This document shows positions 49,634-58,841 of a DNA stretch of 64,000 bases, piece after piece. The stretch is from a virus: the IMG/VR virus record IMGVR_UViG_3300005289_000016, positions 62,001 through 126,000 of that record; one strand, written 5' to 3'. Positions within the stretch are counted from its first letter, which is position 1. The number at the start of each line of letters is the position of its first letter. The notes beneath the pieces are model-generated. The model saw only the letters and a list, made by a program, of their open reading frames with translations. It was not told the origin of the DNA and did not search any database. The position numbers were made by a program, and so were the translations under genes.

Positions 49634-51058
49634 ATGAAAGCCAGCTTGGAATCCCTGCTTGCCGATTCGCTGAATGGTGTCACTCAGCCTGTCGCCACCA
49701 ACACCGATGACCAAGGTCCTGTTGAAGGCCTGTCGCTCATCACCTCCGAACAGATCTCGGCTGATGTGGTCGAGCACATGAAGGACGATCGTTACAAGGA
49801 CCCGGAGTTCCTCTCCGAGACCTGCCGTGACTTCCTCGAGCAGAACGAACTGGAACACGCTGAATTGCGCAGTTCGATCAATGAGATCCGTGACGCGGTC
49901 GGCGGCACCATGGCTTCCATGGAAATGCTTGCCACCCTCGCTTCGATGGAAAGCATTGACTCGACGGCACTGACCACTGCCAATGGCGCGATCAGCAGCA
50001 TCAACTCGCAGTACGGCATCGGCGCTGACGTCCCGGTGCTGGTCTCCGAGAACAACGTCCTCACCACGGCCTCGATGGAAGGTCTGGTGGACTGGGTCAA
50101 GAAAGGCCTGCTCGCGATCAAGAAGTGGATCGTCGAGAAGTTCCAGAACATGGCGATCAACCAGCGTCGTTCGGTCATCAGTCGCGAATCCCTGTTGGCT
50201 CGTGCTGAAGCCGTGCGTAAGCGTATGGAATCGCTGGGTGATGACTACGGCATCCCGGCCAAGCAAATGCGCTACAACCCGAAAGCAGTGTTCTCCTGCT
50301 ATCGTGAAGGTGCATTCATTCCGTTCGAAGCGGCTGCCATGTCTGCTGCGGTGAAAGAAGCTTCCGAGATGATGGTCTTCGCCAACGAGACCCTCTACAA
50401 GGACGCTATCACTCGTTCTGACGCGATTGGTGACGTCATTGCTGACGTACTGGTGGCTCGTGACGAAATCGCCGCTGAAGAAAAGATGCGCGGTATCTTC
50501 AAGCAGGCTACTCAGCCGATGCCAATCGACACCTACATGGCTCAGCACAACGTGCGTGAACGTGAGATCGTCGGTGGTATCACCTTCATGGACCCAGCAC
50601 GCCAGTACCGTTCCAACTACCGCGATGCGGAATGGATCATGGAACTGGTGCGCATGGTCGACATGAACCAGGCGATGCTGAAGTACCGTCAAGTGGGTTC
50701 CGTACCGAACAACGTCAATGACCTGCCAGTGCTGGCAGACATCCTGAACGCTGTCGGCGACATCCTCGACAACCCAGCCATGTCCGACATGACGTTCTAC
50801 AACGAACTGGGTCAGGCATGGGGTCAGGCCAACAAGGTCTACGGTCGTCTGTATCAGATGGTCGTGTCGATGGACTTCCCGCACATGAACAACGAGCTGT
50901 GGCGTGCTCTGGACGTAGGCTGCACCGCCATGTTCATGTTCCTGGACAAAGCCTACTACCACACGCACATCCTGCGCTCGCCGATGTACCGCTACGCGGA
51001 TGGCCTGCTCTACGTGCTGGAAGAGCAGCTGAAAGCCTACGTGGCTGTCAACCGCTGA
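49634..51058 (+). CDS. Inner-body (internal head) protein with processing site
   Basis: The 474-aa protein has many S-M-E triplets in its acidic N-terminal region (e.g. 95-97, 104-106). S147-M-E149 precedes a Trp-rich amphipathic helix (VDWVKKGLLAIKKWIVEKF, 152-170). The remaining 300 residues form a helical domain rich in Met and Ala. It is the fourth member of the family in this window. An overlapping upstream unit provides transcription; a TTCG hairpin with TTATGCC follows. Confidence 0.72.
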   Translation: MKASLESLLADSLNGVTQPVATNTDDQGPVEGLSLITSEQISADVVEHMKDDRYKDPEFLSETCRDFLEQNELEHAELRSSINEIRDAVGGTMASMEMLATLASMESIDSTALTTANGAISSINSQYGIGADVPVLVSENNVLTTASMEGLVDWVKKGLLAIKKWIVEKFQNMAINQRRSVISRESLLARAEAVRKRMESLGDDYGIPAKQMRYNPKAVFSCYREGAFIPFEAAAMSAAVKEASEMMVFANETLYKDAITRSDAIGDVIADVLVARDEIAAEEKMRGIFKQATQPMPIDTYMAQHNVREREIVGGITFMDPARQYRSNYRDAEWIMELVRMVDMNQAMLKYRQVGSVPNNVNDLPVLADILNAVGDILDNPAMSDMTFYNELGQAWGQANKVYGRLYQMVVSMDFPHMNNELWRALDVGCTAMFMFLDKAYYHTHILRSPMYRYADGLLYVLEEQLKAYVAVNR

Positions 51059-51064
51059 CATCCG

Positions 51065-51086
51065 GGGGAGGGCTTCGGCTCTCCCC
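51065..51086 (+). terminator. TTCG hairpin followed by TTATGCC
   Basis: GGGGAGGGC pairs with GCTCTCCCC (one G-T) around TTCG, then TTATGCC. Confidence 0.65.
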
Positions 51087-51093
51087 TTATGCC
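51087..51093 (+). promoter_or_regulatory. TTATGCC element after hairpin
   Basis: Exact copy, about 48 bases before ATG 51141, at the start of the 51-56 kb virion unit. Confidence 0.5.
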
Positions 51094-51140
51094 GAATCGA
51101 CTGATTTTATGACAAAGATCATCCACCCGGGGGAGCCCCC

Positions 51141-52802
51141 ATGCCTAACCTACTTATCCCGTTACCAAACACCTACGATACCGTCACACGCCGTGTGGCC
51201 AAGTCGGTGATCGATAACGTCGTGCGCATCTCTCGAATCCCCGACACTCGTATTGAGATCAGGGGTGACTCGGGTGTTGCAGCACAACCCGGTACTGAAC
51301 TGGGTGACACCAAACTCATCAACCGTTGGCAACATGACGGGCGTGTGATTGTCTCTCTGCGTGAAACTTACGTGGACTCCGAGGTGATCAACAGCGAAGT
51401 CCGTCACCCGTACGCCCAGCCTATTTTTGCTGACCCAGAAATTGGCGTGCACATCAAGCCCATCTATAGCAACACCGAGATGGAGCTGAACTTCACCTAC
51501 CGTGCCAAATCTAAACAGGAAGCGGCGGTGTGGCGTGACGACATCAAGGTGCGTATGGCGGACAACCGTCAATCCCACCTGCACCAAGCCGAGTACTTCT
51601 TTGCAGTGCCTGACTTCTGTGCAGCGTTGTTGCTCCACATGCACGAGTTGCGTGAGAACGTAGCTGGCTACGGTGAAGAGCTGGGTCCCTACCTGCGTCG
51701 GTATTACACCAAGCGGGCCAAGGTACTGACCAACCAAGCCGGTAATGAGAACGTTACTCTGTTGGTCATCGGTGAAACGCAGATCGGTATCCAAGGCTGG
51801 TTTGATTTCGACCTGCCGGTGGAAGAAGAGAAGCAGGAAGACGGCCCAAGCTACCTCGTGCAGTTCAACTACAAGTTCAGTTACCTGAAACCGGTTGAGT
51901 TGAACATCGTCTACCCGCAGATCGTTCACAACCAACTCATCAAGCCTGACTTCCTCGTCGTCAAAGCGAAGACCGAAGACCCGATGCAGTTGCCGAGCTA
52001 CAAGAGTGACTACCGGTTTGCATTGGATCACTTCGACTACCTCGCCCGTATTCCGAAGAAGCCTATCGGCGGGATCATGATCCCTGACTTCGATGAGTGG
52101 ATTCCGAAATCGGTCATGCCGTACACCACATCGTTCATCAACTGGATGACGGTGATCGAACCGGCTGACTTGACCTTGGTCCTGTCGGAGAAGGACATCC
52201 TCGATGTGGGCTTCTTGCCAGAGTTCATCGAATGGATGCAGCGTCAAGGCAACAAGATGGCGACACTGGGCCGTAGCCCGATCCATTTCAGCCTGTTCCG
52301 CGGTGACGAGTTCATCGATGACGGTGACATGGAAGTGACGGTCACGGACAAAGCGTTCGAGATCCGTTGCAAGACGCCTGCTAACCTGCGCCAGACTTAC
52401 CATGTCCGCATGGGCTTCTGCACTGAGCTGGCCAAGTATACCGAAGACGCTTTGATGGGCATGCACGAAGAGGGTTACAACACCCTGCGCCTGTTCCAGA
52501 CTGTCGTGAACCGTCTGGATGTGGAAGATGCTCAGCTCAACCACATGACCGAAGATGGCAAACTCAGCATCTCGTACATCAAGCGCTTCTTTGGCTTCCT
52601 GCAAGACCAACGCATCGGTTCTGAGAACGTCGGACCGGGTCCTTCGGGCAGCAACAACAACGATCGTCACCCTAGCGAGAGCTGGTATGACAATGATGAC
52701 AACTTCGGCTTCCGTCTGGACATCCCGTACGTGATGTACTTGACGGTCATTGCTGGTAACCGTAACAGGGTGAATGAAGATGCCAGTTCCAGTAATTCCT
52801 AA
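51141..52802 (+). CDS. Probable virion structural protein, 553 aa
   Basis: Not recognised in detail. It is a large beta-rich protein with many Tyr, Val and Asp, a helical middle, and a flexible Gly/Ser/Asn stretch (about 495-515) before a short C-terminal strand. GGGGGAG precedes the ATG. It heads a chain of four overlapping or closely spaced genes (to 56189) that look like one structural operon. Tail or baseplate is the most likely location; no family signature was seen. Confidence 0.8.
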   Translation: MPNLLIPLPNTYDTVTRRVAKSVIDNVVRISRIPDTRIEIRGDSGVAAQPGTELGDTKLINRWQHDGRVIVSLRETYVDSEVINSEVRHPYAQPIFADPEIGVHIKPIYSNTEMELNFTYRAKSKQEAAVWRDDIKVRMADNRQSHLHQAEYFFAVPDFCAALLLHMHELRENVAGYGEELGPYLRRYYTKRAKVLTNQAGNENVTLLVIGETQIGIQGWFDFDLPVEEEKQEDGPSYLVQFNYKFSYLKPVELNIVYPQIVHNQLIKPDFLVVKAKTEDPMQLPSYKSDYRFALDHFDYLARIPKKPIGGIMIPDFDEWIPKSVMPYTTSFINWMTVIEPADLTLVLSEKDILDVGFLPEFIEWMQRQGNKMATLGRSPIHFSLFRGDEFIDDGDMEVTVTDKAFEIRCKTPANLRQTYHVRMGFCTELAKYTEDALMGMHEEGYNTLRLFQTVVNRLDVEDAQLNHMTEDGKLSISYIKRFFGFLQDQRIGSENVGPGPSGSNNNDRHPSESWYDNDDNFGFRLDIPYVMYLTVIAGNRNRVNEDASSSNS

Positions 52803-54198
52803 TATCGACACCGTCATCGCCAAACCGGTCAATGAGCCTGTCAAGGTCCAGCCCAAGGCATACGTCGGTGCTACGGTCGACACGAGCGAGACTACGTTCG
52901 ATCAGCTGACCAGTTACATCGCTGGCCAGTCGTGGCACATCGACTACTTCTGGCTGATCCGTGGTCGCGATGATGACAACCGTCTGCAAGAGCGGGACAC
53001 GCACCCGATCTTCCAACAGTACAAGCTCATCAAGGGCTTCGAACTGAAGGTCACTCAGGCATTGCAACCGTCTCAGGTCGGTGACACCAAAGACATGACC
53101 CTCAAAGGGTCGGCAAACGTCTACGGTGTCCTGATCCCGAAGGAAGGCGACATCTTCCTGGGTGACATCGGCGATGGTCGTGAAGGCATGTTCGGGGTCA
53201 CCTCCTCGAACCGTCTGACGCACTACACCTCGACAGTCCATGAGATCGAGTACAGCCTCATCTCGCCTGTGGACCAAGAGCTGCACGACAAGCTCTACAA
53301 CTTCAGTGCCCAAGAGACCACGATCTTCCACAAGGACTTCTTGGACACTGGCAACGATCCGATGATCTCTGAGGCTCAGACGGAACTCGTCAACAACCTC
53401 AAAGAACATTACGAGCGTTTGATCACGTTGTACTTCCACGACTTCTTCTCCCGTGAGCGTAACTCGCTCCTCGTGCCGAACCAGCGTATCGCCGGAAGGC
53501 CTCGGGTGACGTACGATCCATTCATCGTGCGCTATCTGAAGACCATCCTGACCACGCAAGATCATCCTGCCATCCGCCACATGGTGGAGTTCAACGTGCA
53601 GGGCGATCAGAAGATGTACGAGTTCACCTTCTGGAACTGCTTGGAGACCATGGACCATGCCATGCTGTCGATGAGTGTCCATGAAGCAGGCATCGTTGAC
53701 GTCAAGCAGTTCTACAACCGTCGTCCGACGTTGAACAGCGTGTATTACTCGGGTGTAGAGGCTGTCGTCTACCCTGACATGACTCGGACCGATGTTGACG
53801 GCGGTTACTATGCGTGTAACACCGATCCTGAGTTGGAACGGATCGTACGTGGTTCCGCACGTTTCAGCGACCTGGGCCGACTGGTCAAAGATACGTTGGA
53901 CATGGACCGTTCGTTGGAGATCTACGAAGCCATCTCGCCTGAGCGTACGCCTCAGATCAAGCGGGTGTCTGTCGATGACTACTACGTGCTGAGTAAAGAC
54001 TTCTATCTCCACAAGCCGGACACGAAGTTGAGTAAGCTGGAGACCTTGACCTTGGCAGCCTTGAAAGGGGAAGCCATTGACATCGCCACTCTGGACTACC
54101 TCTGCACCAACGCCATCAAGTGGGACAACGTCGAACGGTTCTATTACTTCCCGATTCTGTTCACGCTGCTGCGCGTGTTCAAAAGGAGATTCAAGTGA
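52780..54198 (+). CDS. Probable virion structural protein, 472 aa
   Basis: Not recognised. ATG 52780 has GGGTG eight bases upstream and lies 22 bases inside the previous gene; an ATG six bases earlier is also possible. The first 25 residues are Pro/Val-rich, then a globular alpha/beta body. Overlap at both ends (the next gene starts inside its stop, GTGA) indicates a tightly coupled structural set. Confidence 0.8.
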   Translation: MPVPVIPNIDTVIAKPVNEPVKVQPKAYVGATVDTSETTFDQLTSYIAGQSWHIDYFWLIRGRDDDNRLQERDTHPIFQQYKLIKGFELKVTQALQPSQVGDTKDMTLKGSANVYGVLIPKEGDIFLGDIGDGREGMFGVTSSNRLTHYTSTVHEIEYSLISPVDQELHDKLYNFSAQETTIFHKDFLDTGNDPMISEAQTELVNNLKEHYERLITLYFHDFFSRERNSLLVPNQRIAGRPRVTYDPFIVRYLKTILTTQDHPAIRHMVEFNVQGDQKMYEFTFWNCLETMDHAMLSMSVHEAGIVDVKQFYNRRPTLNSVYYSGVEAVVYPDMTRTDVDGGYYACNTDPELERIVRGSARFSDLGRLVKDTLDMDRSLEIYEAISPERTPQIKRVSVDDYYVLSKDFYLHKPDTKLSKLETLTLAALKGEAIDIATLDYLCTNAIKWDNVERFYYFPILFTLLRVFKRRFK

Positions 54199-54791
54199 CG
54201 AACAAGACCATGTTTCCCGGTCTGGACTTGACCAACATTGATTCGGTGCGCAAGCACATCTTCAATGCGACCTACCTGTACGCCATTCCCGGCTACTATC
54301 GTTACTCCAAGGAGTACAACGAGAAGGTCGGTCACCTGAGTACCGGGTCGAAGAAAGGCGATGCTGATGCCTTGTCCGAATACGTCAACGTCGGTGGCAC
54401 CATCATCGACATCCTCAAGCTGTACGAGAAGGGTGCCGACATCCTGATGCAGCACCGTGAAGACCTCGTGACCATCTACGAAGTCCTCGTGGCGCACTTG
54501 GGCTTCTGGTCGACGCACATCGACCGTGACCCGAACGTGAAGGATGCTCCGCTTCAGTCGTTGTACTTGATGTCCGACTACTGCAAGACCATCCAGGCGC
54601 AGGTCATGGGCTTCAAGCCTAAGGTGGACGATGTCCCTCAGCTCAAACGCATGTCGTCGTTGTTTGGCGGTATCGTGGGTGCGGAAGAACTGTTCAATCC
54701 ATCGGGTGTCGGCAATGCGGTGCAAGAGACTGCTCCAATCATGAGCCGTATCGAGCGTTTGCTGGCTGAACGTAACCAGAACAAAAAGTAA
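54195..54791 (+). CDS. Probable virion or assembly protein, 198 aa
   Basis: Not recognised. A GTG start overlaps the previous stop (GTGA), with AAGGAG seven bases upstream; the frame upstream is a shadow of the previous gene. It is a helical soluble protein with a Lys/Asn-rich C-terminus. Its small size among large structural genes suggests a linker or chaperone, inferred from context only. Confidence 0.78.
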   Translation: MTNKTMFPGLDLTNIDSVRKHIFNATYLYAIPGYYRYSKEYNEKVGHLSTGSKKGDADALSEYVNVGGTIIDILKLYEKGADILMQHREDLVTIYEVLVAHLGFWSTHIDRDPNVKDAPLQSLYLMSDYCKTIQAQVMGFKPKVDDVPQLKRMSSLFGGIVGAEELFNPSGVGNAVQETAPIMSRIERLLAERNQNKK

Positions 54792-54806
54792 TCGCAAGGG
54801 GTTGCC

Positions 54807-56189
54807 ATGGAATTCTCCCAGACGACCCTCAGCGCTGAATACGACCTGATCCGCCGTGATGGGCAAGAAACCTATTACAGCTACGAGGCCACCTTCGTCA
54901 CCGAAAAGGAAGAGATTCCGGTGATGATGGTGGTCAGTAGCGATTTCATCCGTGACTACCGCCATGCGGCAGCCGATGAGATCCTGATCAGTGTCGTAGT
55001 GCCCTGGGGACAATACCTGCACCGCGTTCTCCCGTTCAAGGAGAACCTCAAGATGACAGTGACGCGTACACGAGTCGGCCAACAAGGCGAACCGTCTGCT
55101 GATGCTGTCATGGTGCAGACCTTTACCGCTCACCTGCCCATTGAAGGCGAAACCGCTACAATGGCAGACAGCCCCGAGACGTCCACCGAATACGCGGCAG
55201 ACCTCTCGGGCATGAAAAAGATTCAGGTGCAGTTGCAAGAAGAAGCATTTGCCCTCAGTCGGTCTGAAATGATCGGTGGGGTCTTCCGAGACAGCACGCC
55301 GTTTGATATCCTGATCTCCGTACTCAATCGTTCGATCAAGGAAATGGATCTGGAAGTCGAACAAGCCATCCTTGGTATTGACAGCGTTCCGCCGAACAAC
55401 ACGACCAAGCGCAGCACCACGTTGATCCAGCATGGTACGCCGCTTGTATCGCTCGCTGAGAAGCTTCAGAAGCAGTTCGGTGGTATCTATACCTCGGGCA
55501 TCGGTTGCTACCTCCAGAAGGGCTTCTGGCACGTCTGGCCGCTGTACAACTACAAGCGGTACGATGAAGCCGAGTACACCGCATTGTTCGTTCTCGCTCC
55601 CTCTCAGCAGTATCGGGGCGTGGAGAAGACATGGCGCATGGTCGACAAGCATCTGACGGTGTTTGTTACCGGCGGGGTGCAGCGTCAAGACCCGTCTGAG
55701 CTGCGTTTGCTCAACGAAGGTAACGGCGCGCGGTTTGCCAACACCGATGCCATGATGGAAGGGTTCTTTGAGGTCAGTAACAACAAGGCCGTGGCAAAAA
55801 GAACAAACAATGCAAATGAGTACGAGGCAGTCAATCGAAAAGCTAACCCAATGTCCCGTGTAAGCGGTGATATGATGTCCTCCAACGCATTCAACGAAGC
55901 AAGCAAGATCGCTGAACGCAATGGTGCATTCCTGACTATGAACTGGGAGAACAGTAACCCAGACGTCATTAAGCCAGGGCTGCAAAGTGAGATCGGCTTT
56001 ATCGTGAACGGCACTCCAGCGTTTGTGAATGCAGTAGTCGTGCATGCACACTCGTACTCAGCAGTAGCAGGGACAGGGCTGCACCAGAAGATCCATCAGA
56101 TCACCACCGAGGTGGTCGTGATGGTCGACAGGACTAACCCGGCCTACCAACAATACCTGGATTCGGCAAGCGATTCGACGCAATCGTAG
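54807..56189 (+). CDS. Probable baseplate or tail structural protein, 460 aa
   Basis: The 460-aa protein is beta-rich in its first 110 residues. The middle has a conserved-looking stretch (GFWHVWPLYNYKRYDE, about 232-247), and the C-terminus (350-450) is Asn/Ala-rich. Tail hub proteins often show a similar order of small beta domains, but I cannot name a family. AAGGGG precedes the ATG. It closes the 51-56 kb unit. Confidence 0.75.
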   Translation: MEFSQTTLSAEYDLIRRDGQETYYSYEATFVTEKEEIPVMMVVSSDFIRDYRHAAADEILISVVVPWGQYLHRVLPFKENLKMTVTRTRVGQQGEPSADAVMVQTFTAHLPIEGETATMADSPETSTEYAADLSGMKKIQVQLQEEAFALSRSEMIGGVFRDSTPFDILISVLNRSIKEMDLEVEQAILGIDSVPPNNTTKRSTTLIQHGTPLVSLAEKLQKQFGGIYTSGIGCYLQKGFWHVWPLYNYKRYDEAEYTALFVLAPSQQYRGVEKTWRMVDKHLTVFVTGGVQRQDPSELRLLNEGNGARFANTDAMMEGFFEVSNNKAVAKRTNNANEYEAVNRKANPMSRVSGDMMSSNAFNEASKIAERNGAFLTMNWENSNPDVIKPGLQSEIGFIVNGTPAFVNAVVVHAHSYSAVAGTGLHQKIHQITTEVVVMVDRTNPAYQQYLDSASDSTQS

Positions 56190-56191
56190 CC

Positions 56192-56202
56192 GTACATTAT
56201 TC
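56192..56202 (+). promoter_or_regulatory. Promoter-like motif GTACATTATTC
   Basis: Variant of GATACATTATC, three bases after the previous stop and about 33 bases before ATG 56235. Confidence 0.5.
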
Positions 56203-56234
56203 AGGCGTAGTAACTCAACCTGAGGTCCACAGCT

Positions 56235-56942
56235 ATGCAGGAAAATCATACGCTGGGGAGGATTGTCGTCAGGGCAGGAGAAATACTCACCTTCACATTC
56301 GACGAATCTGTTTCTGGACATAAACGTCACCTCACAGTCGTGGCCATCGCTGACATCGAATTGAGTCGAGAGATGGCCCTGTTCTGTGAAGCGACTGATA
56401 GGTCGGGCAAGGACATCTACACGGAGAATGCTCTTCCAGAGTTTCTCCAGTCCTTGTCAGAGAAGCAGTTGATTCACGTCGGGAAAGAGATCAGCGTGCA
56501 CTTTGGCGATAGAGGTCGTCCTGCTGCACGTCTGATGAACGAGTATCGGTTCCGGATCAATCCTGAGTCTTACTGGGAGGACAAGCTAGTCAATCGCTAC
56601 ACGACTGGCTCGTTCACGGTCTTTAACCACCAACACCACTGTTTGACAGTGATGCAGGGCACAGACGCACCGTTCACTGCCCACGCTGTTATTGTGGATA
56701 TGCAAGGGGAGTATTTAGGGCACCTTCGGTTGTCCGTTCTGCCAGATCAACGACATTCTTTCATCAGTGACGAAGACATCGAACGAATCCGTCTAGCCCT
56801 ACAGGCTGACATAACCCTCAACGTTGAAGAGATCAGCGTCATGGTGGAACGAGTCACAGTGACATCCAACCCTGACTTTGGTCAAAATGTATTCAAGAAG
56901 CACTCCGCTCCACTCAAACATTCCTCAGAGAAAACAACTTAA
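56235..56942 (+). CDS. Hypothetical protein, 235 aa
   Basis: Not recognised. The ATG is preceded by TGAGG and a TACATTAT promoter-like motif. The product has an alternating hydrophobic and charged pattern typical of beta strands, with several His. The next small gene starts 14 bases after its stop. It begins the accessory block that fills the right end of the window. Confidence 0.78.
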   Translation: MQENHTLGRIVVRAGEILTFTFDESVSGHKRHLTVVAIADIELSREMALFCEATDRSGKDIYTENALPEFLQSLSEKQLIHVGKEISVHFGDRGRPAARLMNEYRFRINPESYWEDKLVNRYTTGSFTVFNHQHHCLTVMQGTDAPFTAHAVIVDMQGEYLGHLRLSVLPDQRHSFISDEDIERIRLALQADITLNVEEISVMVERVTVTSNPDFGQNVFKKHSAPLKHSSEKTT

Positions 56943-56955
56943 AGGTACCCTTGTA

Positions 56956-57279
56956 ATGGCTCAACAAAACTCGTGGAAAGGTTCTCGCCCATCCGCTACT
57001 GTGGATCGTCGTCCTAAGCCCGTCGGCAACTCCCTGAGCAGCCTCGAAGCTCTGCGTGACCTCACCGTCCCAGAGCGTAAGCCTCAGGTCCAGCCGGCTC
57101 CGCTGAAGTTCGAAGGGGCGTTGAATGCTTGGTACAAGACTGTGCGCAACGGTGTCACGTCGAAGATCTTCCTGGTCGAAATCCGTAAGGACGTCGCCCT
57201 GTTCAAGGACAAGGAAGAAGACAAACACACCCAAAGCCTGTCGCTGGCCAAATTCATGAAGTTCTACGTGGCAGCCTGA
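56956..57279 (+). CDS. Small basic hypothetical protein, 107 aa
   Basis: Not recognised. ATG 56956 is chosen (AAAGG 11 bases upstream); an upstream frame from 56878 overlaps the previous gene. The first 45 residues are Arg/Lys/Pro/Ser-rich and look disordered. The second half (50-107) is a small folded alpha/beta domain. A hairpin with TTATGCC follows the stop. Confidence 0.8.
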   Translation: MAQQNSWKGSRPSATVDRRPKPVGNSLSSLEALRDLTVPERKPQVQPAPLKFEGALNAWYKTVRNGVTSKIFLVEIRKDVALFKDKEEDKHTQSLSLAKFMKFYVAA

Positions 57280-57285
57280 CATACA

Positions 57286-57305
57286 GGGAGGGCTTCGGCC
57301 CTCCC
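57286..57305 (+). terminator. TTCG hairpin followed by TTATGCC
   Basis: Perfect GGGAGGGC/GCCCTCCC stem, identical to that at 14677, then TTATGCC. Confidence 0.7.
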
Positions 57306-57312
57306 TTATGCC
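57306..57312 (+). promoter_or_regulatory. TTATGCC element after hairpin
   Basis: Exact copy, 60 bases before ATG 57373. Confidence 0.5.
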
Positions 57313-57330
57313 CGTTAGAACAAGTTAAAA

Positions 57331-57358
57331 CATACAAACTCGATAGATGGTTTGTATG
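57331..57358. promoter_or_regulatory. Nine-bp inverted repeat in a leader
   Basis: CATACAAAC (57331-57339) and GTTTGTATG (57350-57358) with a ten-base spacer, ending three bases before the AGGAG ribosome site. It could be an operator or a hairpin next to the start codon that limits translation. Confidence 0.55.
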
Positions 57359-57372
57359 TAAGGAGTATGCAA

Positions 57373-57552
57373 ATGAAACCTGTACCGATCAGCGAGACTT
57401 TGGAGTTCGACTCTCGTGATGATCTTGAAAAGGCTTACTTCCAAGGTAAGCTGCACCGTGGTCAAAGCTACCACGTCAAGAACAAGAACGCCACCTATCG
57501 CCTTAGCGTCTGTCGCAAAGGCTTTATCGAAATGAACAACACTCAGAGGTAA
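57373..57552 (+). CDS. Small hypothetical protein, 59 aa
   Basis: Not recognised. AGGAG to ATG 57373 is seven bases; an ATG at 57367 is too close to that site. The product is basic and partly helical. Its gene carries the inverted repeat leader, so expression may be controlled. The next gene starts two bases after its stop. Confidence 0.75.
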   Translation: MKPVPISETLEFDSRDDLEKAYFQGKLHRGQSYHVKNKNATYRLSVCRKGFIEMNNTQR

Positions 57553-57554
57553 GT

Positions 57555-57899
57555 ATGGACCACATCTTCATCTGGTGGTTGGACAAATGGCATCTGATGG
57601 CAACCGAGATGGTGCTTGAAGAAGCCGAAGCGGCAAATGTCAACACGCCTGTCCTGCCCGGCCATATCCAGATGGCGTTGCGGCAGGCTAAAGGCCACTA
57701 CTACGGTGGCCAGCTCTATCCTCCCGTCACCCTGAGTATCATCGACCGGGATCACTTGAACTTCGTTGAGCATGAAGCGACTTTGGTTGCCATTCTGTCC
57801 AACGGTTGGTTCGGTATCCCGTTCGAAGAAGTACACCTACCTACGATGCGCCAGTACCCGGGCATCCTCACCACTTTCGGCCTAAAGGCGATCAAATAA
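57555..57899 (+). CDS. Hypothetical protein, 114 aa
   Basis: Not recognised. It starts two bases after the previous stop (AGAGG site) and its TAA overlaps the next ATG (TAATG), so it is translationally coupled both ways. An N-terminal Trp/His-rich stretch and a central GHIQMALRQAKGHYYGG segment give an alpha/beta impression; no motif named. It lies in one operon with the macro-like protein. Confidence 0.78.
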   Translation: MDHIFIWWLDKWHLMATEMVLEEAEAANVNTPVLPGHIQMALRQAKGHYYGGQLYPPVTLSIIDRDHLNFVEHEATLVAILSNGWFGIPFEEVHLPTMRQYPGILTTFGLKAIK

Positions 57900-58510
57900 T
57901 GCGCTTTCTCGACTTCCTCGTAAACACTGACAAACAACGTACCCTCAACGCACCTCAGGCTGTGGAAACCGGCCTGCTCCGTGCCAACATCACCGCACAG
58001 ACTGCCCAGCAGATCAAGGCCCGTTACGACGTCTTGTTCACCCCGGGCAACAGCTTCGGCCACATGACCGGTGGCTTCGATCTGGCAGTGGTAGATGTCT
58101 TCGGTCGTGAAGTGCAGACCAAAGTGCTGCGCGCTATCCGTGAGAAGTACTCCGGCATGATGCCTGTCGGTTACGCTGAAGTTGTCGTGGTCGATGACAA
58201 GGCTGTGGTCTACGTGCCCACCATGTTCGCCCCGACCTCCAACGTCGATCCGATTGCCCCGTACATGGCGATGCACATCGCGCTGCGTGCCTTGGCTGAG
58301 TACGAAGAAGAGAACGACGCGTACTTCGACCGTGCGCTGGTTCCGCTGTTCTGCACCGGGACTGCGAACATCCCTCATGAAGTGGCACTGTTCCAGCAGA
58401 ACGAAGCCCTTGTGGAATTCCAACGTGCCCGTCACCAGGAAGACCTCGGCTGCGTGCATCTGTTCGACGACGGCATGGCGCGCTACAACGCTCTGATCCA
58501 ACCACGCTAA
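57899..58510 (+). CDS. Macro-domain-like protein
   Basis: The 203-aa product contains TPGNSFGHMTGGFDLAV (48-64), then PVGYAEVV and YVPTMFAPTSNV, and a helix with YMAMHIALRAL. This order (N-S-F-G-x-M-x-G-G-x-D, then G-x-A, then PT) is that of the macro-like family found in phages, as distinct from the classical macro domain at 25757. It probably binds ADP-ribose or a related nucleotide. ATG 57899 overlaps the previous stop by one base. It may counter host ADP-ribose-based immunity; inferred. Confidence 0.8.
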   Translation: MRFLDFLVNTDKQRTLNAPQAVETGLLRANITAQTAQQIKARYDVLFTPGNSFGHMTGGFDLAVVDVFGREVQTKVLRAIREKYSGMMPVGYAEVVVVDDKAVVYVPTMFAPTSNVDPIAPYMAMHIALRALAEYEEENDAYFDRALVPLFCTGTANIPHEVALFQQNEALVEFQRARHQEDLGCVHLFDDGMARYNALIQPR

Positions 58511-58518
58511 GGACAGCT

Positions 58519-58839
58519 ATGACAGCGCCTCTTAACCTCTCGGACTTCTGGGGTCCGTACACCGCTACCATTTGTGAGCTGTTCAATTGGTTGGGTGGTG
58601 GCGGTGTTCTTGTATTCGGCGTCATCATGTTGATGTTCATCCCATCGGCAATTGACGACGATGAGCATCACAGCTACTGCACTCGGTTCTGCAAGCCGTA
58701 CAAGATGAGTATTTGGCGCAAGTTCGGTATCTGGGCTGGCTATGCTTGTGGTGGCTGTGCAGCTATCTGGGCGCTGTACTTTATTGCGGCGATGTTGACG
58801 CATGCGTTTCTGATCATCAAGTTCATTGTTTGGGGGTAG
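58519..58839 (+). CDS. Small two-pass membrane protein, 106 aa
   Basis: Hydrophobic segments at 22-44 (FNWLGGGGVLVFGVIMLMFIPSA) and 70-104 (Gly, Ala, Ile, Leu-rich) form two membrane helices, or two plus a third short one. The loop between them is acidic (DDDEHH) with C54 and C58. AAGGAC precedes the ATG. The family is unknown; such proteins may act at the inner membrane, for instance in superinfection exclusion. Confidence 0.8.
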   Translation: MTAPLNLSDFWGPYTATICELFNWLGGGGVLVFGVIMLMFIPSAIDDDEHHSYCTRFCKPYKMSIWRKFGIWAGYACGGCAAIWALYFIAAMLTHAFLIIKFIVWG

Positions 58840-58841
58840 GG

